DNA of 64,000 bases from VRUE01 sp036265675 (GCA_036265675.1 DATAOP010000047.1:1-64000); one strand, 5' to 3'; counted from the first letter of the stretch, positions 33,459-41,579 are shown. A program made the numbers and translations. Notes: generated by a model not told the origin, from the sequence alone.

Positions 33459-34180
33459 GGCTCCTCGACCTCCCGGGCGGCGAAACGGAACCCGACTCCC
33501 CGCACGGTCTCGATGTAGCGGGGGTGACCGGGGTCATCGCCGAGCTTGCGGCGCAGCCAACCGATGTGCACGTCGAGGGTCTTGGTCGTGCCGAACCAGT
33601 TGACGTCCCACACCTTCGCCATCAGGTCCTCGCGGCTGACCACCCGGCCTGCGTTTCGCATCAGCTCGGTGAGGAGGTCGAACTCCTTTCGCGACAGCTC
33701 GAGCTCGTCGCCCCCGAGGGTGGCGAGGCGCGCCGCCGGGTCGAGCTCGAGGCCGCCGACGCGAATTGGCTTCTCCTCGGAGACGGCGGCGTCGCGGGTG
33801 CCGCTGCGGCGGAGGACCGCCCTGATCCTCGAGATCACCTCGCGGGCGCTGAAGGGCTTGACGACGTAGTCATCGGCGCCGAGCTCGAGGCCGACGATCC
33901 GGTCCATCTCGGTGCCGCGAGCGGTGAGCATCACGATCGGCACGTCGGAGCGGCGCCGAAGCTCGCGGCAGACGTCCCGCCCGTCGCCATCCGGAAGGCT
34001 GAGGTCGAGCATCACCAGGTCCGGCTCGGCCTCCGCGGCCAGCTCGAGGGCGCCGGCCGCGGTTCTGGTGACGACGGCTTCGAACCCAGCCCGCTGCAAC
34101 GCCTCCGCGAATGGCTCCGAGATCGAGTCCTCGTCCTCGACGACGAGGATGCGGCCGCCCGGCGCGGACGTGATCGCCAT
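33455..34180 (-). CDS. OmpR/PhoB-family response regulator
   Basis: 241 residues. The receiver domain has phospho-acceptor Asp59, Thr86 and Lys108 ('VMLDLSLPDGDGRD', 'MLTARG', 'YVVKPFSARE'). The winged-helix output domain contains 'LSRKEFDLLTELMRNAGRVVSREDL' and 'TKTLDVHIGWLRRKLGDD'. It is the partner of the downstream kinase. A TACAGT box (34187-34192) lies 6 bases before ATG 34180, so the operon message is probably leaderless. It is divergent from the electron-transfer run that starts at 34320, a likely target. Confidence 0.93.
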   Translation of the reverse strand: MAITSAPGGRILVVEDEDSISEPFAEALQRAGFEAVVTRTAAGALELAAEAEPDLVMLDLSLPDGDGRDVCRELRRRSDVPIVMLTARGTEMDRIVGLELGADDYVVKPFSAREVISRIRAVLRRSGTRDAAVSEEKPIRVGGLELDPAARLATLGGDELELSRKEFDLLTELMRNAGRVVSREDLMAKVWDVNWFGTTKTLDVHIGWLRRKLGDDPGHPRYIETVRGVGFRFAAREVEEP

Positions 34181-34319
34181 CGGCCCACTGTAACGCCGCG
34201 GATGTTGGCCCTTTCCGCCCTGGGATCAGGTTTTGCCATCCCTTTACCCGGCCCTGGGCTGAGCTTGGCCAGGCCCTACTCACACTGGGGACAAGTTCGT
34301 CCACCAGGAGGTAGAAGAG

Positions 34320-34958
34320 GTGAAGAACGCAAAGTCACGTATTGCCGCTGCCGCCACCGTCGTCGGGCTCGGCGGGCTCGCCGGCGTCGCTCTCAGCGCC
34401 GGCAGCAATAAGACGGCTCCGGTCGCGGTCAAGCCGCTCGTCCGCACCAAGGTGATTCGGCAGACGGTCCACGTCACCAAACACCACAATCCGAAGCGCC
34501 CACCCGCCGGAGGGGCCCCTGGGGGCTCCTACGCCGGGTCGGCGGCGGGCGCGGCGGGAAGCTCCACCTACCCCACTTCAGCGGCGCCGGTCACGACCTC
34601 CGCCAGCGGCTCGTCAGCGACTGCACCGGCGCCCCCCTCGAGCACCGAATCGTCGCCGGTGGTCACCCAGACCAGCGGCGGCACGGCACCCTCGACCAAC
34701 ACGGCAGGAGGGCATACCGGGTCGTCCGCAGCCCCCGCGCCGGTCGTCACCCACACCAGCGGCTCCCATTCCGGATCGGGCGGCGGCGCGCACACCGCGC
34801 CGACCCACACCGCGCCGGTCGTCACCCACACCAGCGGCTCGAGCGCCGGCTCGGGCGGCGGCGGAGGAACCTCCGCTCCGGTCGTCACCCACACCAGCGG
34901 TGCGGGCGCGGGCGGTGGCGAGGGACCCGATCACGAGACGGGTGACCACGGTGACTGA
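34320..34958 (+). CDS. membrane-anchored low-complexity protein with four PVVTHTSG repeats
   Basis: 212 residues from GTG 34320, with AGGAGG 8 bases upstream. An N-terminal signal or anchor helix (8-28) is followed by 'VRTKVIRQTVHVTKHHNPKR', then a Ser/Thr/Gly/Pro-rich region with the octapeptide PVVT(H/Q)TSG at 113-120, 141-148, 166-173 and 187-194. At DNA level a 23-base block is identical in copies 2-4. The acidic tail is 'DHETGDHGD'. It resembles the next protein in its membrane-proximal 'V-RK-VIK-R-VVTTV' part. Function unknown; it heads the run containing apbE. Confidence 0.65.
   Translation: MKNAKSRIAAAATVVGLGGLAGVALSAGSNKTAPVAVKPLVRTKVIRQTVHVTKHHNPKRPPAGGAPGGSYAGSAAGAAGSSTYPTSAAPVTTSASGSSATAPAPPSSTESSPVVTQTSGGTAPSTNTAGGHTGSSAAPAPVVTHTSGSHSGSGGGAHTAPTHTAPVVTHTSGSSAGSGGGGGTSAPVVTHTSGAGAGGGEGPDHETGDHGD
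34656..34901 (+). repeat. four copies of a PVVTHTSG-coding repeat
   Basis: The units start at 34656, 34740, 34815 and 34878. Copies 2-4 share an identical 23-base block beginning CCGGTCGTCACC and ending CACACCAGCGG; copy 1 has Gln for His. Spacing is irregular (84, 75, 63 bases). Confidence 0.85.
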
Positions 34959-35253
34959 TCGACCCGAATCGGCAGCTCCCCGAGGAGCGGCGGCACGGCG
35001 GCGGCGTCCGGGCATCGGCCCTGTCATCTGGGGCGCGGTCGCACTGTTCGCCGCGCTCTTTGCGCTCCTCACCTACCAGCTCAGCTCGAGTCAGCCTCCG
35101 GCGCCTCGACCCGTTCTGGTCCGCAAGGTGATCAAGCGTCGCGTGGTCACGACCGTCGCCCCGACCCCGGGACAGGCTGCGGTCACGACAAGCGGCGGCC
35201 AGGTCGCGGCCCCGCCATCCGAATCCCCCCCGGTGACGACCGGCGCCTCCTGA
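34951..35253 (+). CDS. small single-helix membrane protein
   Basis: 100 residues from GTG 34951, which overlaps the previous gene's 3' end by 8 bases (GTG 34942 is an alternative). A basic N-terminus 'RGAAARRRRPG' precedes one membrane helix (about 22-42), then 'PVLVRKVIKRRVVTTVAPTP' and a Ser/Thr/Pro-rich tail with 'VTTSGG' and 'VTTGAS'. It shares the juxtamembrane and VTTSG-like features with the protein encoded just upstream, so the two may be distant paralogues. The apbE start follows the stop by one base. Confidence 0.6.
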   Translation: MTDRPESAAPRGAAARRRRPGIGPVIWGAVALFAALFALLTYQLSSSQPPAPRPVLVRKVIKRRVVTTVAPTPGQAAVTTSGGQVAAPPSESPPVTTGAS

Positions 35254-35254
35254 G

Positions 35255-36226
35255 ATGAGCGAGCACGACGTCATCTTCGATGCGATGGGCAGCCACGTCC
35301 GCCTGCTGATCGGCGAGCCCGGTCCGGGCACGACTCCGGCGCCTGCCGCCGCCGAGCGGGCGAGGCAGTTCATCGTCGATTTCGATGCGACCCTCTCGCG
35401 ATTCAAACCCGACAGCGAGCTCTGCGCTCTGAACGCGGACGAGCGCGAACGGGTTCCCGCCTCCGAGCTGCTGCGGGCCGCGGTGAAGGCCGGGCTCGGT
35501 GCCGCCGAGCAGAGTCGCGGGCTCGTCGACCCGACTCTTGTTGGTGAGATCGAGTCGGCCGGCTATGCCGCCTCGCGCGCCGGGGTGCCCGGAGCGCCCC
35601 TGGGCGCGGCGCTCGCCGAGGCTCCCCCCCGACATCCCGCCCGGCCCAATCCGGCGGAGTGCTGGCGTCGGATCGAGGTCGACGACACGCACGGAACGAT
35701 CCGCCGCCCGCCCGGGGTCCGCTTCGACACCGGCGGCTCCGGCAAGGGCCTCGCGGCCGACATGGTCGCCGGCCTCCTCCACGGCTACTCCCGATACATC
35801 GTCGACTGCGGCGGCGACATCAGGATCGGCGGCCCCGATGCTCTCCTGCGCCCGTTCGAGGTCTTCGTCGAGCATCCCCTGACCGGCGAGCACGCCTTCG
35901 TGCTCAAGCTCGGCTCGGGCGCGGTGGCGACGTCCGGCCTCAACGTGCGGATTTGGCGCGGCCGCGACGGTCGCTACTCGCACCACCTGCTCGACCCCGC
36001 CACGGGTGAGCCGGCGTGGACCGGCTTGATCGGCGTCACCGCTCTTGGCGACGACGCAGTGGAGGCGGAGACCTTCGCCAAGACGGCCCTTCTCTCCGGG
36101 CCCGAGGGCGGGCGGGCCGTGCTCGCTGAGCGCGGCGGCCTGATGGTCCACGACAACGGCCGGATCGAGACGGTCGGGCCGCTCAGCGCCAGGCCGCGAA
36201 TCCGGCTGCCGGGGGCAGTCGCGTGA
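35255..36226 (+). CDS. apbE: FAD:protein FMN transferase (ApbE)
   Basis: 323 residues. It transfers FMN from FAD to a Thr/Ser of target proteins outside the membrane. Family marks are the N-terminal 'FDAMGSHVRLLI', 'RFKPDSELCALN', the central 'VRFDTGGSGKGLAADMVA' (Mg/FAD site), 'GGDIRIGG' and 'HHLLDPATGEP'. No cleavable signal peptide is seen; the start is ATG 35255. Targets normally carry an FMN-binding domain with a D-x2-[ST]-G-[AS]-T motif, but I find no such domain in the window. It overlaps the ferric-reductase-like gene by 4 bases (GTGA). Confidence 0.92.
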   Translation: MSEHDVIFDAMGSHVRLLIGEPGPGTTPAPAAAERARQFIVDFDATLSRFKPDSELCALNADERERVPASELLRAAVKAGLGAAEQSRGLVDPTLVGEIESAGYAASRAGVPGAPLGAALAEAPPRHPARPNPAECWRRIEVDDTHGTIRRPPGVRFDTGGSGKGLAADMVAGLLHGYSRYIVDCGGDIRIGGPDALLRPFEVFVEHPLTGEHAFVLKLGSGAVATSGLNVRIWRGRDGRYSHHLLDPATGEPAWTGLIGVTALGDDAVEAETFAKTALLSGPEGGRAVLAERGGLMVHDNGRIETVGPLSARPRIRLPGAVA

Positions 36227-36846
36227 ACGGGGCGGCCTCGGAAACCCTCCAGACGCACGGCTGGTGGCTCGCCAGCCGCGCCTCCGGGCTGGTCGCGCTG
36301 GTCCTGGTGACGATCTCAGTCGGCATCGGGCTCGCGATGGCCGGCAAGGTGATGCGTCGCCCCGGCCTCTCGCGGAAGCTGTTGGCGATCCACGAGCACA
36401 CCGCGCTGGCCGGCATCGTCACGATCGCCGTCCACGGCATCACCCTGCTCGGCGACCCCTGGCTCCATCCCGGGATCGGCGGCGTCACGATCCCCTTCAC
36501 GCTCGGCTTCCGGCCCCTCTGGACCGGCCTCGGCATCATCGGCGGCTACCTCGCCGCTCTGCTCGGGCTCAGCTTCTACGCCCGCAGGCGGATCGGGCCG
36601 CGCCTCTGGCGCAGGGCCCACCGGGCAACCGTCCTCGTCTACCTGCTGGGGCTGGTGCACGCGATAGGCAGCGGCAGCGATGTCTCGGCGGTGTGGTTCC
36701 GCTGGTGGGCTCTGGCGACGACACCGGTGATCGCCGGCCTCTTCCTCTACCGCGCACTCGCCGGGCGCCTGCGGAGTGCGCAGCGGCCGGCACCACGGCT
36801 CCGACCCGTACCGATCTCACCGACCCCCGTTCCCGAGGAGGCATGA
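36223..36846 (+). CDS. ferric-reductase-like transmembrane haem protein
   Basis: 207 residues from GTG 36223. Six hydrophobic helices with paired histidines: 'LLAIHEHTALAGIVTIAVHGITLL' and 'RRAHRATVLVYLLGLVHAI', the b-type haem ligand arrangement of the ferric reductase / MsrQ superfamily. The cytoplasmic FAD/NADPH domain of complete ferric reductases is absent; the next gene may supply reducing power. It would pass electrons across the membrane. The start overlaps the apbE stop, and its stop overlaps the next ATG. Confidence 0.88.
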   Translation: MNGAASETLQTHGWWLASRASGLVALVLVTISVGIGLAMAGKVMRRPGLSRKLLAIHEHTALAGIVTIAVHGITLLGDPWLHPGIGGVTIPFTLGFRPLWTGLGIIGGYLAALLGLSFYARRRIGPRLWRRAHRATVLVYLLGLVHAIGSGSDVSAVWFRWWALATTPVIAGLFLYRALAGRLRSAQRPAPRLRPVPISPTPVPEEA

Positions 36847-38036
36847 TGGAAGACGACGGAGTTCTGATCGCTGGCGGCGGCCTTGCTGCGCAGCGTTGCG
36901 CCGAAACGCTCCGCCGCCGCGGGTACGACGGACCGGTGCGGATGGTGTGCGCCGAGCCGTACCCGCCCTACGACCGCCCGCCACTATCCAAGGAGTTGCT
37001 GGCGGGAGCGGTCGAGGAGGGCTCGATCGCCTATCGCCCGGCCTGGTGGTACGAGGAGAAGGAGATCCAGCTCCTGCTTGGGGCACGCGCCGAGGCTCTC
37101 GAGCCCGAGACCCGCGCGGTCAGCCTCGAGGGGGGCCGAATGCTGCGTTACGACAAGCTTCTGATCGCAACCGGCAGCGCTGCCCGGGCCCTGCCGTTCC
37201 TCGCGGGCTACGAGAACGTCCACGCGCTCCGCACCCTGGCCGACGCGCGCAGCCTGCGGCGGGAGCTGGCGCCGGGGGCACGGCTCGCGATCGTCGGGGC
37301 CGGCTTCATCGGCCAGGAGGTGGCGGCGACCGCCCGCCGCCTCGGGGTCGAGGTGACGCTGATCGAGGCGCTTGCGACGCCGCTCGAGCCGATCCTCGGC
37401 AGCGAGCTGGGTCGGTGGTTCGCCCAGCTGCACCTGAGCGAGGGAGTGCGGGTGATCACCGCGGCGATGCTCGAGGGCGCGCGCGGCGCGGGCCGCGTCG
37501 AGGAGCTGGTCCTCCAGGACGGGAAACGGGTTGCCTGTGACGCGGTCGTGGTCGGCGTCGGGACCAGCCCGGCGACCGGGTGGTTGCGGGGCAGCGGCCT
37601 CGACGAGGCAGGGGTTCGAACCGACACCTCCGGGCGCGCCTCCTTGCCGGGTGTCTTCGCGGCAGGCGATGCCTCGGTCCCGTTCGACCCCCGATTCGGC
37701 TGCCACACTCGCACCGAGCACTGGGATGCCGCCGCCTGGCAGGGCGCCGCCGTCGCCCAAGCCATGCTCGGCGACTATCCGGGCACGCCGCCGCTGCCCA
37801 GCTTCTGGAGCGACCAGTACGGGCTGCGGATCCAGTACGTCGGGCATGCCCACCGGGCGGACGCGGTGGTCGTCGAGGGCGACCCCGACGAACGCAACTT
37901 CGAGGCCATCTTCACCCGCGGCGGCGCTCCGGTCGCCGGGCTGACGGTCGACCGTCCACGTTCGATCCCGGGCCTGAAGAAGCGCATCGAGCGCGGGCAT
38001 TGGCCCGCGAAAAGCAGAGGAGAGGAGGCAGCATGA
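36843..38036 (+). CDS. NAD(P)/FAD-dependent oxidoreductase (ferredoxin-reductase type)
   Basis: 397 residues from ATG 36843 (ATG 36846 is an alternative). Two dinucleotide folds: 'VLIAGGGLAAQRCAETLRRRGY' for FAD and 'RLAIVGAGFIGQEVAATARRLG' for NAD(P)H, plus 'PPYDRPPLSKELL', 'KLLIATGS' and 'GVFAAGDAS', as in rhodocoxin/putidaredoxin reductases. A C-terminal reductase domain is present. It probably passes electrons from NAD(P)H to the ferredoxin encoded next. 4-base overlaps on both sides show strong coupling. Confidence 0.92.
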   Translation: MMEDDGVLIAGGGLAAQRCAETLRRRGYDGPVRMVCAEPYPPYDRPPLSKELLAGAVEEGSIAYRPAWWYEEKEIQLLLGARAEALEPETRAVSLEGGRMLRYDKLLIATGSAARALPFLAGYENVHALRTLADARSLRRELAPGARLAIVGAGFIGQEVAATARRLGVEVTLIEALATPLEPILGSELGRWFAQLHLSEGVRVITAAMLEGARGAGRVEELVLQDGKRVACDAVVVGVGTSPATGWLRGSGLDEAGVRTDTSGRASLPGVFAAGDASVPFDPRFGCHTRTEHWDAAAWQGAAVAQAMLGDYPGTPPLPSFWSDQYGLRIQYVGHAHRADAVVVEGDPDERNFEAIFTRGGAPVAGLTVDRPRSIPGLKKRIERGHWPAKSRGEEAA

Positions 38037-38239
38037 CCTACGTCCCGGTGGTCGACCCCGCTGAGTGCAGCGCCCATGGCGACTGTGTCGAGATCGCGCC
38101 CGAGGTTTTCCGGCTCGACGATGTGGCGGTCGTCATCGGCACGGGCCCGTACGAGAAGATCCTCGAGGCCGCCGAATCCTGTCCTGCGGTCGCGATCTCC
38201 GTCGTCGACGATGAGACAGGCGAGACCGTCTTCCCCTGA
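38033..38239 (+). CDS. ferredoxin, probable [3Fe-4S] type
   Basis: 68 residues. Cluster ligands are Cys12, Cys18 and Cys50 ('CSAHGDC' and 'SCP'); the second Cys of a normal CxxCxxC is replaced by His15/Gly16, as in [3Fe-4S] ferredoxins that serve actinobacterial P450s. No P450 gene is present in the window, so the partner may be the membrane haem protein or an enzyme elsewhere. ATG 38033 overlaps the reductase stop as ATGA, with AGGAGG upstream. Confidence 0.9.
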   Translation: MTYVPVVDPAECSAHGDCVEIAPEVFRLDDVAVVIGTGPYEKILEAAESCPAVAISVVDDETGETVFP

Positions 38240-38315
38240 AGGTGGCAGGCCCGCCAAACCAGGCTCGAGCCGATCGCGAGCGGGAGGCTCGCATCACCAG
38301 TAGGGGGCACGACGC

Positions 38316-39455
38316 TCAGCTCGGGATCGCGTACAGCTTGCCACCGGCTTCGATCACCTTCTTCGGTTCGAGCCCGGCGGGCGGTGGGCCGGCGATGACG
38401 GCGCCGGTGTTGGGGTTGTACTCGCCGCCGTGGCAGGGGCAGAAGATGACTCCGTTTTCGTAGCCCACGGAGCATCCGGCATGAGTGCAGACGGCGCTGA
38501 AGGCAGCGAGGCTGCCGTCGCTTGCCCGGATCAGGATGTCGGGTTCGCCGCTGACTGGATCGGAGTAGGTGGCGGCAGAGCCTGCCGGCAGTTGGTTGCC
38601 GTTGGCGAGCTCGACAGCGTTTTCGGGTACCGACGGAGTTCCAGTCGGCTTCGCGCGGCCGGTCGGTTTCGCGGGCCCGGCCGGTTCCGCTCCGCCGTGG
38701 CCGCCCGCGCCGCCGCCGGTCTTTTCGGGCTTCGGGCCATAAGCCTGACCCTTCTTATGGCTCCCTCCCCCTCCGGCCTTGCGAGCGCCGAGGGCTCGGG
38801 GCGGGGTGAAACTGCCCTTGACGAGCGCCGAGGCCCCGGCAATCGCAAGGGCGAGCCCGCCCAGCTCGAGCAAGGCGGCACGGCGGCTGTAGGCGCCGGG
38901 GATCGGGTCGATGCGAATCGGTGGTTCCGTCCCACCTGGAAGCCGGCGCCAATAGGTCTCGAACGCAGTGTCGAGGGCGGGCTGACCCTCGGCGCCCGCG
39001 ATCACGAACGGGGTCCAGGCGAAGGTGAACACGAGGTCGGGGCCAAGGAAATACGGGGTTGTGTGCCAGCTGGCGGTGAGGAAGAGGAGGAGGTTGAGGC
39101 CCATGCCCCCGGCCGCCGCCCAGCGCGTGTAGAGGCCGAGGAGTACGAGGAGGCCGATCAGGATCTCGGTCAGGGCGACTCCAACACCGGCGATTTCGGG
39201 GATCGGGATCGCGAAGGCGCGGAGGATGAAGCCGCCGGGGGTTCCGTTGGCGAAGCCTTCGAGCTGGGTCCCGATGTAGGTCGGGGCGCCTGGGTGCAGG
39301 AAGCCGGGGTCGCTCAGCTTCTGGATGCCCGCGTAAAGGAACGTGCCGCCGAGGAAGAGCCGCAGGGGCATAAGGGCCAGCGCCAGCCGTTGCACGGCGT
39401 CAGCTTGGGGTCGCCGGATAAATCCACGATCACGCACCCGTGAGAATTCCCTCAT
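38316..39455 (-). CDS. DoxX - Rieske [2Fe-2S] fusion membrane protein
   Basis: 379 residues from ATG 39455. Residues 20-170 form a four-helix DoxX-type domain ('LFLGGTFLYAGIQKLSDPGF', 'LTEILIGLLVLLGLYTRW'). A fifth hydrophobic segment near 190-205 leads into a linker rich in Gly, Lys, Pro ('GPAKPTGRAKPTGTP'), then a Rieske domain with Cys323/His325 and Cys339/His342 as ligands and Cys328/Cys341 as the disulfide. A quinone-side membrane domain joined to a Rieske centre suggests a small quinol-linked redox unit. It is convergent with the ferredoxin gene and divergent from the propeller gene. Confidence 0.88.
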   Translation of the reverse strand: MREFSRVRDRGFIRRPQADAVQRLALALMPLRLFLGGTFLYAGIQKLSDPGFLHPGAPTYIGTQLEGFANGTPGGFILRAFAIPIPEIAGVGVALTEILIGLLVLLGLYTRWAAAGGMGLNLLLFLTASWHTTPYFLGPDLVFTFAWTPFVIAGAEGQPALDTAFETYWRRLPGGTEPPIRIDPIPGAYSRRAALLELGGLALAIAGASALVKGSFTPPRALGARKAGGGGSHKKGQAYGPKPEKTGGGAGGHGGAEPAGPAKPTGRAKPTGTPSVPENAVELANGNQLPAGSAATYSDPVSGEPDILIRASDGSLAAFSAVCTHAGCSVGYENGVIFCPCHGGEYNPNTGAVIAGPPPAGLEPKKVIEAGGKLYAIPS

Positions 39456-39513
39456 AAGAGATTTCTTCGCGACGCCTAATACGTGATTTAGCGGGGGGCC
39501 CGATGCTCCGTCC

Positions 39514-41511
39514 GTGACCACCTCCCCACGCCCGCGACCGTCAGCGCGGTCGCGACGCGGCGGGTCCCTGCGCCGGCGGCGCCTGCGGCTGGTAATCCCC
39601 CTCCTCGCAGTCGTGGCGGCAGTACTCCTGGCGGCCTCGCTCGGCAACGGGAACGGCTCCGACACCGGGGGCTCAGAGCGCGGCCCACTGCGCCTGGTCG
39701 CGAGCGAAGCAAAGCCGTTGCCGGCGCCAATCCAGGGCGAGTCGGTGGTCCAGGTGCCGGGCGGTCCGCTGATCCTCGGTGGACTTGACGCAGAAGGCGC
39801 CTCGGCCGGCGGCGTCTTCCAGCTCAGCGCCGGCTCGCCGCGTGAAGTCGGCTCGCTGGTCGAACCGCTGCACGACGCCGCCGCGGTCCGCCTCGGCACC
39901 AGGGTGCTGATCTTCGGCGGCGGCCAGGAAGCGAGCACCAGCGCGGTGCAGTCGCTGTCAATTCCCGCCGCCGGTGCGGCCGCGACCGCAATCGCGGCCG
40001 GCACGCTGCCGACCCCCCGCTCCGACCTCAGCGCCGTCGCGATCGGCGACACGGCCTACATCCTCGGCGGCTACGACGGCAATTCGCCGCTCAGCTCGAT
40101 CCTCGCCACCACGAACGGGAGCGCTTTCAGCCGGGTTGGCGGACTGCCCGTTCCGGCCCGCTACCTTGCAGCCGCCGCACTCGGCGGCAGGGTTTACGCC
40201 TTCGGCGGGGAGACGGCTTCGGGAGCCCCAACAGACGCAATCCGCGCATTCGACCCGAGGAGCGGCAGCGCGCAGGTGGTCGGGCACCTCCCGGTCGCGG
40301 TCGCCCACGCAAGCGCCGTCGCGCTCGACGGCGCCCTTTTCCTACTCGGCGGCGAAACACAGACCGGGCCGACCACCGCGATCTGGCGGTTCGAACCGGG
40401 CGGCTCGGTCGCGGCCGCGGGGCGGTTGCCGAGGCCGATCGCCAACGGCGCCGCGGTGCTCAGCGGTGGCTCGGCCTATCTTCTCGGCGGCGTCGGTGCG
40501 GGCGCCGAAACGCTCCCCACAGTTATCCGTCTGAGGCCGCGCCGGGTGACGCCTGCCTGGCCGAAGGCGAACGCCTCGACCGCCTCGAGCCCTCCCTTCA
40601 CAGGCAAGCTGATGATCGCCGACCGCGGCAACAACCGGCTGCTGGTCGTCAATGCCGGTAAGCGCGTGCTGTGGCGGTACCCATCAGCCGCTCACCCCGC
40701 CCCGCCGGGGGGCTTCTACTTCCCTGACGACGCGTTTTTCACGGACCACGGCACCGGGATCATCTCCAACGAGGAGCAGAACGAGCGCATCGTCCAGCTC
40801 GGCTTTCCGAGCGGGAAGTTGCAATGGTCGTTCGGGCACCCGGGCGTGACCGGCTCCGAACCCGGCTACCTGCACGAGCCCGACGACGCCTACCTGCTGG
40901 CCGATGGAAACGTCTCGGTCGCCGACGCGCAGAACTGCAGAATCCTGCTGATCGCGCCGAGCAAGCGGATCCTTCGCACCTTCGGCGATCCGTCCGAATG
41001 CACCCACGAGCCGCCGCGCCGCCTTGGCTCGCCGAACGGCGATACCCCGCTGGCCGACGGCAACATCCTCGTCTCCGAGGTCAACGGCTCCTACATCGAC
41101 GAAATCACCCGCACCGGCAAACTTGTCTGGACTGTTCAGCTCCCGATCGAATACCCGTCTGACCCCCAGCAGCTCGGCCCCGACCGCTACCTCGTCGCCG
41201 ACTACTCGAGGCCCGGGGGGATCTACGAATTCACCCGTGCTGGCAGGATCCTCTGGTCCTACCACCCCTCCTCCGGCCCGGGAATGCTGAATCACCCGAG
41301 CCTCGCAGAGCGGCTGCCGAGTGGTCTGATCGCGGCCAACGACGACTACCGAGACCGGGTTGTGATCATCGACCCGCACCGCAAGCGAATCGTCTGGCAG
41401 TACGGGCGCACCGGCGAACCGGGGACCGGCCCCGACCATCTGAAGATCCCTGACGGCTTCGACCTGCTGGCGCCGAACGGGGCAACGCCGACCCACCCGT
41501 TCACAGGCTGA
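39514..41511 (+). CDS. secreted double beta-propeller protein (Kelch-like + NHL/PQQ-like)
   Basis: 665 residues from GTG 39514. After a basic N-terminus and one membrane helix (about 27-45), residues 60-345 contain six Kelch-like blades ('AVAIGDTAYILGGYDG', 'AAALGGRVYAFGGE', 'AVALDGALFLLGGE', 'SAYLLGGV'). Residues 360-660 form a second propeller with 'KLMIADRGNNRLLVVN', 'DGNVSVADAQNCRILLI' and 'NGSYIDEITRTGKLVW', of NHL/arylsulfotransferase-like type. No catalytic set is evident. A binding or scaffold role on the cell surface is inferred. It is divergent from the DoxX-Rieske gene with only 58 bases between. Confidence 0.8.
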   Translation: MTTSPRPRPSARSRRGGSLRRRRLRLVIPLLAVVAAVLLAASLGNGNGSDTGGSERGPLRLVASEAKPLPAPIQGESVVQVPGGPLILGGLDAEGASAGGVFQLSAGSPREVGSLVEPLHDAAAVRLGTRVLIFGGGQEASTSAVQSLSIPAAGAAATAIAAGTLPTPRSDLSAVAIGDTAYILGGYDGNSPLSSILATTNGSAFSRVGGLPVPARYLAAAALGGRVYAFGGETASGAPTDAIRAFDPRSGSAQVVGHLPVAVAHASAVALDGALFLLGGETQTGPTTAIWRFEPGGSVAAAGRLPRPIANGAAVLSGGSAYLLGGVGAGAETLPTVIRLRPRRVTPAWPKANASTASSPPFTGKLMIADRGNNRLLVVNAGKRVLWRYPSAAHPAPPGGFYFPDDAFFTDHGTGIISNEEQNERIVQLGFPSGKLQWSFGHPGVTGSEPGYLHEPDDAYLLADGNVSVADAQNCRILLIAPSKRILRTFGDPSECTHEPPRRLGSPNGDTPLADGNILVSEVNGSYIDEITRTGKLVWTVQLPIEYPSDPQQLGPDRYLVADYSRPGGIYEFTRAGRILWSYHPSSGPGMLNHPSLAERLPSGLIAANDDYRDRVVIIDPHRKRIVWQYGRTGEPGTGPDHLKIPDGFDLLAPNGATPTHPFTG

Positions 41512-41545
41512 GCCGGCAGAGCCCGGCTGCGATTCTCCGTTTTCC
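41511..41545 (+). terminator. weak terminator-like hairpin after the propeller gene
   Basis: AGCCGG (41511-41516), loop of 6, CCGGCT (41523-41528), followed after 10 bases by TTTT within CCGTTTTCCCC. The stem begins in the stop codon. The T-run is short and displaced, so efficiency is uncertain. Confidence 0.35.
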
Positions 41546-41579
41546 CCCGTGAAGCCGTCCCAGTGCAGGATTTCCTGGA

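Noticed and set aside
34217..34258. GCCCTGGG direct repeat as response-regulator binding sites
   Set aside because: The copies at 34217 and 34251 are 34 bases apart, not in helical phase, and GC-rich 8-base matches are expected by chance here.
34320..35253. FMN-binding domain protein as ApbE target
   Set aside because: Neither protein has the D-x2-[ST]-G-[AS]-T motif or the FMN-binding fold pattern; only weak TSG similarity is seen, so it is kept as a speculative finding, not an annotation.
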